DNA from: Vescimonas fastidiosa
GTDB lineage: Bacteria > Bacillota > Clostridia > Oscillospirales > Oscillospiraceae
NCBI RefSeq assembly: GCF_018326305.1
Contig: NZ_AP023416.1
Location: forward strand, 620,001 to 684,000
Direction of reading: 5' to 3'
DNA: 64,000 nucleotides
Below the pieces are notes generated by a model that saw only the letters and a program-made list of their open reading frames with translations, ran no database searches and was not told where the DNA came from. The position numbers were made by a program, and so were the translations under genes. Each line of letters starts with the position of its first letter. Position 1 is the stretch's first letter. This document shows positions 1 through 7,425 of the stretch, piece after piece.

Positions 1-237
1 GGACGGCTGGGCGCACAGGGGCTTTACAACGTCTGTACGCCGGTTTCAAAGGCGAATGCACAGCCCGGTGATCTCATCTTCTTTGTCGGGACGTATGACA
101 CCCCCGGCGTGTCTCACGTCGGCATCTACGTTGGTGATGGGGTCATGATCCACTGCGGCGATCCCATTCAGTACACATCCATCAACTCTTCCTACTGGCA
201 GCAGCATTTCTACGCCTTCGGAAGACCCGCCTATTAA
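1..237 (+). CDS. C-terminal part of NlpC/P60 cell-wall hydrolase of the conjugation apparatus (partial)
   Basis: Frame 1 is open from the window edge to TAA at 235-237, giving 78 residues. They read like the end of an NlpC/P60 papain-like peptidase: a PGDLIFF turn, then SHVGIYVGDG and MIHCGDP, which supply the conserved His and the following polar residue. The catalytic Cys would lie upstream of the window. In ICEs of this kind such a domain ends the large peptidoglycan hydrolase that opens the wall for the mating channel (the CD1108/Tn916 Orf14 type). It sits 16 bp before the DUF4315 gene, as in related elements. Confidence 0.8.
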   Translation, partial: GRLGAQGLYNVCTPVSKANAQPGDLIFFVGTYDTPGVSHVGIYVGDGVMIHCGDPIQYTSINSSYWQQHFYAFGRPAY

Positions 238-253
238 AAGAAAGGAGTTTTGC

Positions 254-490
254 ATGAATCCCAAGTATCAGAAAGTCCTCTCCGACATTGAGAAGGCTGA
301 AAAGAAGAAGTCCGAAATCGAAGGACAGCTCAAGGAGCTGTACGACAAGAAGACGGAGCTGGAAAACCTTGAAATCATCAACACCGTGCGCTCTATGGTG
401 ATGGACAAGGATCAGATCATGGCGTTCCTGTCTTCCATGAAGGGCGGCACCAAGCCCGCTGAAAATACGGAGGTAATCGACAATGCGTAA
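254..490 (+). CDS. DUF4315 family small coiled-coil protein
   Basis: This is a 78-residue protein preceded by AAAGGAG. Its first half is a charged, heptad-like helix rich in Lys and Glu (KVLSDIEKAEKKKSEIEGQ), and the end contains the FLSSMKGG segment typical of DUF4315. The family is found almost only in conjugative elements between the NlpC/P60 hydrolase and a DUF4366 membrane protein, which is the arrangement here. Its stop overlaps the start of the next gene by 8 bp, so the genes are probably translationally coupled. The biochemical role is unknown; a structural or chaperone role for the mating apparatus is inference from position. Confidence 0.8.
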   Translation: MNPKYQKVLSDIEKAEKKKSEIEGQLKELYDKKTELENLEIINTVRSMVMDKDQIMAFLSSMKGGTKPAENTEVIDNA

Positions 491-1262
491 GAAGTTTCGT
501 TTTCTGACCGTCCTTGCGGTCTGCGTCATGGTTCTGTCCTGCTTCTCTGTCACGGCGTTTGCCTACGCCGATGATACCGAGCAGAACCTTCCCGTTACGG
601 AGGCAACTCAGCCCGAACAGCAGCCCGCAGTCACTCCCACGCCGGAAAAGCCGAAGGGTGAGCCGATTGACGATGAGGGCAACGCCTACACCCGCGACTT
701 GCTCTATGACAGGGCAACCAACAAGCAGTTCATCACTGTCCAGACGAAAAGCGGCAACACCTTCTTCATTGTCATCGACTACGATGCGCCCATCAACGAG
801 GATGAGGAACAGTATCAGACGTACTTCCTCAACATGGTCGATGAGAGCGACCTGCTTGCGCTGCTGGATGATGATACTGCGGCGGCTCTGACTACCTGTA
901 ACTGCAAGGAAAAATGCGCTGCCGGTCAGGTCAACACCGACTGCCCGGTCTGCAAGACCAACATGAGCGAATGCACCGGCACAGCCCCCGCTACACCTGA
1001 GCCGGATAAGGATGCAGAAACCGATGCTCCCGCCCCTAAACCCGAAAAGAAGTCCAACGTCGGCATGATCCTCGTCATCTTTGCCCTTGCCGGTGCTGCG
1101 GGTGCAGCTTATTACTACATCAAGTTCGTCAAGGGCAGAAAGCCCAAGGATGAGGATATGGACTTCTTTGATGATGAAGGCTACGAGGAAGAGCCGTACA
1201 TCAACGAGGATGATGAGCCGCAGATTGCGGAGGATGCCGAAACGGAAGGTGATGAAGATTGA
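483..1262 (+). CDS. DUF4366 secreted/membrane mobile-element protein
   Basis: The 259 residues begin with a signal peptide (MRKKFRFLTVLAVCVMVLS, then an AFA cleavage-like site). A Pro-rich linker and a compact domain follow; the latter includes TRDLLYDRATNKQFITVQTK and a run of cysteines (CNCKEKC...CPVCKTN). A single transmembrane helix (about residues 192-212, VGMILVIFALAGAAGAAYYY) leads to a very acidic cytoplasmic tail. This matches the CD1107/DUF4366 family of ICE proteins. The cysteine cluster may bind metal or form disulfides outside the membrane. It is probably an accessory envelope part of the conjugation machine. Confidence 0.82.
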   Translation: MRKKFRFLTVLAVCVMVLSCFSVTAFAYADDTEQNLPVTEATQPEQQPAVTPTPEKPKGEPIDDEGNAYTRDLLYDRATNKQFITVQTKSGNTFFIVIDYDAPINEDEEQYQTYFLNMVDESDLLALLDDDTAAALTTCNCKEKCAAGQVNTDCPVCKTNMSECTGTAPATPEPDKDAETDAPAPKPEKKSNVGMILVIFALAGAAGAAYYYIKFVKGRKPKDEDMDFFDDEGYEEEPYINEDDEPQIAEDAETEGDED

Positions 1263-3328
1263 TCTTAGTCATTGCTGAAAAACCCAGCGTCGCCCAGTCC
1301 ATCGCAAAGGTGTTGGGCGCGACGTCCCGCAAGGACGGCTACATGGAAGGCGGCAACTACATCGTTTCGTGGTGCTTCGGTCATTTGGTGGAGCTGGCAG
1401 ACGCCAGCTCCTACGATGAGCGGTATGCCAAGTGGCGGTATGACGATCTGCCCATTGTTCCGGAAAACTGGATGTTCGAGGTCACAAAGGACAAAGCACA
1501 GCAGTTCAAGGTGCTGTCCGCTCTTATGAAGGACAAGCGCGTCACCGAGCTGGTCTGCGCAACCGATGCAGGACGCGAGGGTGAGTTGATCTTCCGGCTG
1601 GTCTACAACAAAGCCGGATGCACCAAGCCCTTCAAGCGTCTGTGGATCAGCTCGTTGGAGGACTCCGCCATCCGCGAAGGCTTCAACCATCTCCGGGACG
1701 GCAAGGAATATGACCGTCTCTATGAAGCGGCACTCAGCCGCTCGAAGGCAGACTGGATTGTCGGCATCAACGGCACCCGCCTTTTCACCACGCTCTATCA
1801 TAAGAAGCTGGTGGTCGGGCGCGTCCAGACGCCGACCCTTGCAATGCTGGTGGAGCGTGACGGGAAAATCTCAACCTTCCAGAAGGAGAAGTATTTCAAC
1901 GTCCACGTCGGCAAGGGCGATCTGACCGCCGATCTGGAAAAGGTCAAAACCGAAGAGGAAGCAAAAAGAATTGCGGCGGCTTGCGAGAAAAAGCAAGCCG
2001 TCGTTTCTTCTCTCAAGCGGGAGACGAAAACCGTCAATCCTCCGAAGCTCTATGATCTGACTACCTTGCAGCGCGAGGCTAACCGCTACTACGGCTTCAC
2101 CGCCCAGCAGACGCTCGATCTCGTACAAACACTCTACGAAAAGAAGCTCCTGACCTATCCGCGCACGGACAGCCAGTTTATTACGGATGATATGGAGGAC
2201 ACCGCCCGTCAGGTCATTTCTATTGTCTGCCGCAAGCTTCCGCTTTTCTCCGGCGTTTCGGTTACTCCGGACATTGCCCGCGTAACCGACAACAGCAAGG
2301 TCACAGATCACCACGCTATTCTCCCGACCGTCCAGCTTGAAAAGCAGGATGTTTCGGCTCTCCCTCAGTCGGAGCAGAAAATCCTCAATCTTGTTGGGAT
2401 GCGCCTTCTGTGTGCGACCGGCGAGAAGCACACCTACGCAGAGACGCAGATCTCGCTCTCCTGCGAGGGCTATGCGTTCAAAGCCAAGGGCAAGACCGTC
2501 GCTCAAAACGGATGGAAAGCCATTGAAGAGCTGTTCAAGGCTTCCGTCAAGACGAAGGAAAAGGACGATCCCATGAAGTCCCTGCCCGAAGTCCATGAGA
2601 GCGATGTTCTGGATAATGTGTCCGCCAGCGTCACCGAACACTTCACAACGCCTCCGAAGCAGTACACGGAAGACACGCTCCTGTCTGCAATGGAGACTGC
2701 CGGAAACGATCAGTTTGACGATGACACCGAGAAGAAAGGTCTTGGAACACCCGCGACCCGCGCCGGTATCATTGAAAAGCTGGTGAAGTCCGGCTTTGCA
2801 GAGCGCAAGGGTAAGTCTCTCATTCCCACGAAGGACGGCTGCAACCTTGTCTGCGTCCTGCCGGAACAGATCACGTCTCCCGCAATGACGGCGGAATGGG
2901 AAAACACGCTTATGGAGATTGAGCGCGGCAATGCGGATGCAGACGCTTTCCTCAGCGGCATTGTCCGGATGACCGGTGATCTCGTGAAAGCCTATCCGTT
3001 TCTCTCCGATGCCGAAGCCCAGCGTTTCGGCACGGGCAAGGAGGAAATCGGCAAGTGTCCCCGCTGCGGCTCTCCGGTCTATGTCGGCAAGGGCAATTTC
3101 TACTGCTCGAACAAGGAATGCTCCTTCTGCCTGTGGGAAGACAATAAGTTCTTTTCCAGCAAGAAAAAGAAGCTGACCAAGAAGATTGCAAAGGAGATGC
3201 TGGACAAGGGCTGGTGCCGAGTGACCGGGCTTTACACGCCGAAGAAGCCTCAGCTCTATGATGCGGTGATCCGGCTGGATGACAGCGGCGGCAAATACGT
3301 CAGCTTCAAGATGGAGTTTGATCGATGA
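1259..3328 (+). CDS. topB: DNA topoisomerase III (ICE-encoded)
   Basis: This 689-residue type IA topoisomerase begins with a Toprim domain (VIAEKPSVAQSI; CATDAGREGELIF carries the acidic metal ligands). The breakage-rejoining core has the active-site tyrosine in LLTYPRTDSQF at about residue 300, and the C terminus has a zinc ribbon (CPRCGSPVYV...CSNKECSFC). The start is TTG, overlapping the TGA of the previous gene, with GGAAGGTGAT just upstream; no in-frame ATG lies nearby. ICE-borne topB is common and is thought to resolve supercoils or catenanes during strand transfer. Its stop overlaps the next start by 4 bp. Confidence 0.95.
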   Translation: MILVIAEKPSVAQSIAKVLGATSRKDGYMEGGNYIVSWCFGHLVELADASSYDERYAKWRYDDLPIVPENWMFEVTKDKAQQFKVLSALMKDKRVTELVCATDAGREGELIFRLVYNKAGCTKPFKRLWISSLEDSAIREGFNHLRDGKEYDRLYEAALSRSKADWIVGINGTRLFTTLYHKKLVVGRVQTPTLAMLVERDGKISTFQKEKYFNVHVGKGDLTADLEKVKTEEEAKRIAAACEKKQAVVSSLKRETKTVNPPKLYDLTTLQREANRYYGFTAQQTLDLVQTLYEKKLLTYPRTDSQFITDDMEDTARQVISIVCRKLPLFSGVSVTPDIARVTDNSKVTDHHAILPTVQLEKQDVSALPQSEQKILNLVGMRLLCATGEKHTYAETQISLSCEGYAFKAKGKTVAQNGWKAIEELFKASVKTKEKDDPMKSLPEVHESDVLDNVSASVTEHFTTPPKQYTEDTLLSAMETAGNDQFDDDTEKKGLGTPATRAGIIEKLVKSGFAERKGKSLIPTKDGCNLVCVLPEQITSPAMTAEWENTLMEIERGNADADAFLSGIVRMTGDLVKAYPFLSDAEAQRFGTGKEEIGKCPRCGSPVYVGKGNFYCSNKECSFCLWEDNKFFSSKKKKLTKKIAKEMLDKGWCRVTGLYTPKKPQLYDAVIRLDDSGGKYVSFKMEFDR

Positions 3329-4083
3329 CCCGCCCAAAGTATGTTGCTTCATGCAGCGGAGGCAAAGACAGCGTAGCGACGCTCCTGCTGGCTGCACAGC
3401 ACAATGAACCGCTGGATGAAGCCGTGTTCAGTGAGGTCATGTTCGACAAAGATACAAGCGGTGAAGTCCCGGAACACCGGGACTTCATCTATGACCGGCT
3501 CAAGCCCTTCTGTGAAAAGGAGCTGGGCATCAAGTTCACCATTCTCCATGCAGGCAAGACCTACGATGACGTATTCCATCACGTCATCACCCGCGGACCG
3601 CATAAGGGCGAGGTTCGCGGCTTCGCATGGGCTGGTATGTGCGCAGTCAATCGGGACTGCAAAATCCCGCCCGTCCGCAAGTACAACGCCACGCTCTCGC
3701 CGGACACTGTGAGCTATGTCGGCATTGCGGAGGATGAGCCAAAACGCCTTGCTCGTCTGGATGGAATAACGAAGGTCAGTCTGCTTGCCAAATACGGTAT
3801 GACCGAGGCGGACGCCTACAAGCTCTGTCAGGAACACGGCCTGCTTTCCCCAATCTACGCTCACTGCCGAAGAAACGGCTGCTGGTTCTGTCCCAACGCC
3901 AGTGACTCGGAGCTGTTGCACATGGTCACAAAGCACCCGGATATGTTTGACCGGCTGATTGAATGGGAGAACGAGGATAACATCTTCCATCGTCGGATGA
4001 CGCGCAGAGAAACCCCGTCTGAGGTAAAGGCTCGTTTACTGAGCAAATCCCAGACGGGGTTTTCTTCGCCCAAAAGCAAATAA
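3325..4083 (+). CDS. PAPS-reductase-family (adenine nucleotide alpha hydrolase) protein
   Basis: The 252 residues carry an N-terminal PP-loop ATPase motif (SCSGGKDSVATLLL, residues 9-22) and a C-terminal cysteine cluster (CRRNGCWFCPNAS). Both are seen in phosphoadenosine-phosphosulfate reductase-like proteins. True PAPS reductases end in a conserved catalytic Cys motif that is not evident here. Many mobile-element relatives have unknown substrates; DndC-like DNA thiolation is one known use of the fold, but no Dnd partners are present. It overlaps topB (ATGA) and lies in the conjugation operon. Its last codons coincide with a strong terminator-like hairpin, so the tail may be a late extension. 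Confidence 0.75.
   Translation: MTRPKYVASCSGGKDSVATLLLAAQHNEPLDEAVFSEVMFDKDTSGEVPEHRDFIYDRLKPFCEKELGIKFTILHAGKTYDDVFHHVITRGPHKGEVRGFAWAGMCAVNRDCKIPPVRKYNATLSPDTVSYVGIAEDEPKRLARLDGITKVSLLAKYGMTEADAYKLCQEHGLLSPIYAHCRRNGCWFCPNASDSELLHMVTKHPDMFDRLIEWENEDNIFHRRMTRRETPSEVKARLLSKSQTGFSSPKSK
4011..4070 (+). terminator. Intrinsic terminator embedded in the 3' end of the PAPS-reductase-family gene
   Basis: An 11-bp stem (AACCCCGTCTG at 4011-4021, CAGACGGGGTT at 4051-4061) with an inner GTAAA/TTTAC helix is followed by TTTTCTT. The coding frame runs through it to TAA at 4081-4083. It may attenuate transcription between topB and the ArdC-like gene. Confidence 0.6.
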
Positions 4084-4099
4084 GAAATGGAGGTTTGAG

Positions 4100-5989
4100 A
4101 TGGCTGAAAACAAAAATGCACAGCAAGTCCGCGAAATCACGGACAAGCTGGAACAGGGCATCAAGGAGCTTTTTGAATCCGAGCGGTTCAAGGAATATCT
4201 CCGCACGATGTCCAAGTTCTACAACTATTCCTTCAACAACACGCTGCTCATTGCGATGCAGAAGCCAGAGGCAACCTATGTTGCTGGTTATACCTCGTGG
4301 CAGCGCAACTTTGACCGTCAGGTCATGAAAGGCGAAAAGGGCATCAAGATTCTTGCACCCGCGCCGTACAAGGCGCAGGAAGAGCGTGAGAAGATTGACC
4401 CCGCGACGCAGAAGCCGGTGATCGGCGCAGATGGGAAGGCGGTCACAGAAACAGTTGAGGTTCTGCGTCCTGCCTTCAAGGTGGTGAGTGTCTTTGATGT
4501 TTCCCAGACGGACGGCAAGGAGCTTCCGGACATCATCGTCGATGAGCTGAAAGGCACCGTCGAAAACTACGAGGCGTTCTTCGATGCGCTCAAGCAGGAA
4601 TCTCCCGTCCCTATTTCCTTTGAGGACATTCCGGGCGGTGCAAAGGGATTCTTCTCTCCGGTTGAAAGCCGCATTGCCATTCAGGAGGGCATGAGCGAAA
4701 TCCAGACGGTCAAGACCGCCATTCACGAGATCGCCCACGCAAAGCTCCACGCCGTCAAGCCGGATGAGAAAGCCGCGCCAGAAGATAAGAAGGATCGGCA
4801 CACCAAGGAGGTTGAAGCGGAAAGCGTTGCCTACACCGTCTGCCAGCGTTACGGCATCGAAACCTCAGACTATTCCTTCGGCTATATCGCCGGTTGGTCA
4901 TCCGGCAAGGAAACCAAGGAACTGAAAAGCTCTCTGGACACCATCCGCAAGACGGCGGCTGAGATGATTGAGGGCATTGACGGCAAGCTCAAGGTGCTGC
5001 TGGCAGAAAAAGCGCAGTCCGCAGAGAAGGAAGCCGAGGCTCCTGCAAAGGAAGCCATTCTGGAAGAAAAGCCGGAAGTCCCCATTTACCGCGAGACGGC
5101 GAATTATGCTTATGAAGCCGGTGAGCTGGAGTCATATCGTGCTTCTCTCGCTGCAAACGTGGAATGCCGCCGTGCGATTGAGGCGGCAATCAGTTCTAAC
5201 TACGGAGACAACCGGCTGGATGCGGATGCTGCCGTGAAAAGCGTCCTTGAGCAGTTCTCTCCGGAGCGTGTCCGATATGTCCTTGCAAACACCATTCAGC
5301 AGAAAGACTTTGATGGGCGTATTCCGCAGCCCCTCAAGGAATGGGCGAAGACCGTTGATGTCTGCCCGGAGAATGCCTCCCGCTTCCTTGTGGATAAACC
5401 CAATCCCGGACTGACGGCACTTTTCGTGGATGCGTTCCGTCAGCAGACAGAACCCCAGAAGGAAGTCATGCCTGAAAAAACAGAGGAAAGAGACCCGGAG
5501 GTTGTTGCATGGGAGAATGATGAGATTACCTCTATTGAGGTAAAAACCGTGGAGGTCAAGCCTCCCTTTGCGCCCTTGCCGGAGGAAGCGGCAAAAGCAC
5601 CGAAAGCGCACCGCCTGACTGCCGAAGAGAAGGAGATCAAAGCCGCCGTCATGGACACGCTCAAGGGGCAGATTGCCTATAACAACGACGGTATGCGGGC
5701 GTCCTATCGCGCCTCTAACCATTCCTTCAATCTGCTGGCACGGAACGGCATCAGGATCGAGGGCAACACGGTCACGCAGAACGGTGAGCCGCTGTTCAAA
5801 ATCCATCGCCGTCATGCGGCGCGAAAAACACAGGGCTGCTACCGTGAGCTGATGCCGACGCTGGAATACGTCAGGCAGGAGCAGAAGCAGGAAAAGCCCT
5901 CCATCCGCGATCAGCTCAGGACTGCCGCAAAACAGCAGCCGGAGAAGAAGTCTCCGGTCAAATCCAAAACGCACGACATGGAGTTGTGA
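4100..5989 (+). CDS. ArdC-like antirestriction / zincin polyvalent protein with DUF3849
   Basis: The N-terminal third (residues 5-130) matches the ArdC N-terminal ssDNA-binding fold (FYNYSFNNTLLIAMQ, TSWQRNFDRQVMKGEKGI). A zinc metallopeptidase motif HEIAHAKLH follows at about residue 210. Around residues 330-450 is a DUF3849-type domain (YRETANYAYEAGELE), then a further large-polyvalent-protein type segment to about residue 600. The 629 residues end in a tail SIRDQLRTA...HDMEL that recurs in two downstream proteins. ArdC-type proteins protect incoming single-stranded ICE DNA from restriction in the recipient. AAATGGAGG precedes the ATG. Confidence 0.8.
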   Translation: MAENKNAQQVREITDKLEQGIKELFESERFKEYLRTMSKFYNYSFNNTLLIAMQKPEATYVAGYTSWQRNFDRQVMKGEKGIKILAPAPYKAQEEREKIDPATQKPVIGADGKAVTETVEVLRPAFKVVSVFDVSQTDGKELPDIIVDELKGTVENYEAFFDALKQESPVPISFEDIPGGAKGFFSPVESRIAIQEGMSEIQTVKTAIHEIAHAKLHAVKPDEKAAPEDKKDRHTKEVEAESVAYTVCQRYGIETSDYSFGYIAGWSSGKETKELKSSLDTIRKTAAEMIEGIDGKLKVLLAEKAQSAEKEAEAPAKEAILEEKPEVPIYRETANYAYEAGELESYRASLAANVECRRAIEAAISSNYGDNRLDADAAVKSVLEQFSPERVRYVLANTIQQKDFDGRIPQPLKEWAKTVDVCPENASRFLVDKPNPGLTALFVDAFRQQTEPQKEVMPEKTEERDPEVVAWENDEITSIEVKTVEVKPPFAPLPEEAAKAPKAHRLTAEEKEIKAAVMDTLKGQIAYNNDGMRASYRASNHSFNLLARNGIRIEGNTVTQNGEPLFKIHRRHAARKTQGCYRELMPTLEYVRQEQKQEKPSIRDQLRTAAKQQPEKKSPVKSKTHDMEL

Positions 5990-6001
5990 GAAAGGAGACG
6001 C

Positions 6002-7195
6002 ATGAAGAAATACACAGACGTTGACATCGTTGCGGAGCTGCAGAAGCTCGTGGACAGTCATGTAGACAGCTACAAGGAAGACTTCGACATCGACAAGCGC
6101 ATCATCCGCCGCGCTGCCGAAAGTCAGAATCCCGAAGACAAGACGCTGATGTGGTTCTGCCGTCCGCATGGAACGCACTGCCTCAACGAAAATCAGGTCT
6201 TTATTCAGGGAACGCGAGATCACAATACCTTCCGTTTCTATGCGGAACAGACCTACGACGAGTGCATTGCCCGCGTCATCGTCCCAAAAGCCGTCAAGCG
6301 CGGCAAGGTGTTCGGGGATGTCTTTGAGATCAACTACCGGGAACAGGCGGCAAATGTGGCGCAGAACTCGGTTGCGCCGGATCATGACCGGCTGACCTTC
6401 GCAGACGGCTTTGTGCTGGACGCCCCCTGCCGCAGCAGCTTCGATGCAGCAATGGCTCTGGTCGGTGAGCATGGAGGCGTCAAAACCCACCAGACGCTCC
6501 CGAAGGACGCGGATGCTCTGGCGGAAGTGCTGTCCAAGCAGAAAAGCCGCCGTGACAGACTGCCGGATGCAGAAAGGACAGAGGCGCTTTCGCCTCTGCC
6601 CGTTGCAGAACTCCGTAAGTACGAGGCAGTCAAAAAGGCGCATCCCGACGCGCTGGTCTGCTTTGCTCAGAACGGCTATTTTGAGCTGTACGGCAAGGAC
6701 GCAGAGAAAGCCGCGCCGCTTCTCGGCACAAAACTCCTTGAAAAGAAGGTGCGCGGCAAGCCTTCTGTGCCGGTTACTGGTTTCCGTGAAAGCGCATGGG
6801 TAGCTGGTTCTCATAAGCTCTGGAAGTCCGGCATGGATGTCTTTCTCAGCAAGGACGGCGAGACCTTCAAGGAACTCAAAGCCGCAGATTACATTCCTGT
6901 CGGCGCAACGCTGAATGTGGATGGGATCAAGTGCAGAATCGACGCGGTTGATTTTGCCGCTGATGAAGTCCGGCTGACCAACATCGAGGACAAGAACCGC
7001 CCCATCCGCTTTTCTGAGAGCATCCAGTATGTCCGCGCCTATGTGGAGGATGCCGGAACTGCCATCTACGACACCATCCCGAAGAAGCCCGCTGCCCGTG
7101 AATCCATCCGTGACAAACTGAAATCCGCACAGAAGGCACAGCCGCCTCACACACCGAAGCCGCAGAAATTGAAAGGAAAGGATATGGAACTCTGA
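6002..7195 (+). CDS. Large-polyvalent-type leading-region protein with MutS-I-like segment
   Basis: The 397-residue product has an N-terminal domain I cannot name (residues 1-190). The central segment at about 215-265 (DALVCFAQNGYFELYGKDA, then AAPLLGTKL and PVTGF) resembles the mismatch-recognition domain I of MutS. A small beta-rich domain at about 270-370 follows. The last residues (SIRDKLKSAQ...KGKDMEL) match the tails of the ArdC-like and ArdA-like neighbours. It lies 12 bp after the ArdC-like gene with AAAGGAG upstream. Probably an early-expressed protein acting in the recipient; the exact function is unknown. MutS similarity is limited to one segment, with no ATPase domain. Confidence 0.65.
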   Translation: MKKYTDVDIVAELQKLVDSHVDSYKEDFDIDKRIIRRAAESQNPEDKTLMWFCRPHGTHCLNENQVFIQGTRDHNTFRFYAEQTYDECIARVIVPKAVKRGKVFGDVFEINYREQAANVAQNSVAPDHDRLTFADGFVLDAPCRSSFDAAMALVGEHGGVKTHQTLPKDADALAEVLSKQKSRRDRLPDAERTEALSPLPVAELRKYEAVKKAHPDALVCFAQNGYFELYGKDAEKAAPLLGTKLLEKKVRGKPSVPVTGFRESAWVAGSHKLWKSGMDVFLSKDGETFKELKAADYIPVGATLNVDGIKCRIDAVDFAADEVRLTNIEDKNRPIRFSESIQYVRAYVEDAGTAIYDTIPKKPAARESIRDKLKSAQKAQPPHTPKPQKLKGKDMEL

Positions 7196-7196
7196 T

Positions 7197-7412
7197 ATGA
7201 AAAACTTTACCGTGGAAGAAATCAACCTGATGTGTTGCTTCAACACATCCAGCCGGAAGCGGCTGATCGACGATATGAAGAGCGTCACCCTGAACGACAT
7301 GGACGGTGAGATTGCGGAGCTGATGTATAAGACCGTCCGGAAGCTCGAAGTCATGACCGACGCGGAGTTTGAGGAACTGTATATCATGCCGGACGGCATG
7401 GTGGATGACTGA
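7197..7412 (+). CDS. Transposon-transfer assisting protein (TTRAP family)
   Basis: This is a 71-residue acidic protein beginning MKNFTVEEINLMCCFNTSSR and ending EFEELYIMPDGMVDD, which fits the TTRAP family (pfam14203) found in conjugative transposons. It starts 1 bp after the stop of the upstream gene and ends just ahead of the ArdA-like gene, so it is surely part of the same transcript. The family name reflects association with transfer; no enzymatic motif is visible. Confidence 0.8.
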   Translation: MKNFTVEEINLMCCFNTSSRKRLIDDMKSVTLNDMDGEIAELMYKTVRKLEVMTDAEFEELYIMPDGMVDD

Positions 7413-7425
7413 AAGGAGGATGCCT

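Noticed and set aside
1871-3397. Minus-strand frame opposite topB
   Set aside because: Topoisomerase III motifs on the plus strand are unambiguous; the antisense frame has none.
3325-4083. DNA phosphorothioation (Dnd) system based on the PAPS-reductase-like gene
   Set aside because: No DndA, DndB, DndD or DndE-like genes are nearby.
5132-7399. Minus-strand frame of 755 codons in the leading region
   Set aside because: Opposes the ArdC-like gene and the 6002 gene, which have good domains and ribosome sites; the antisense product has no recognisable motif.
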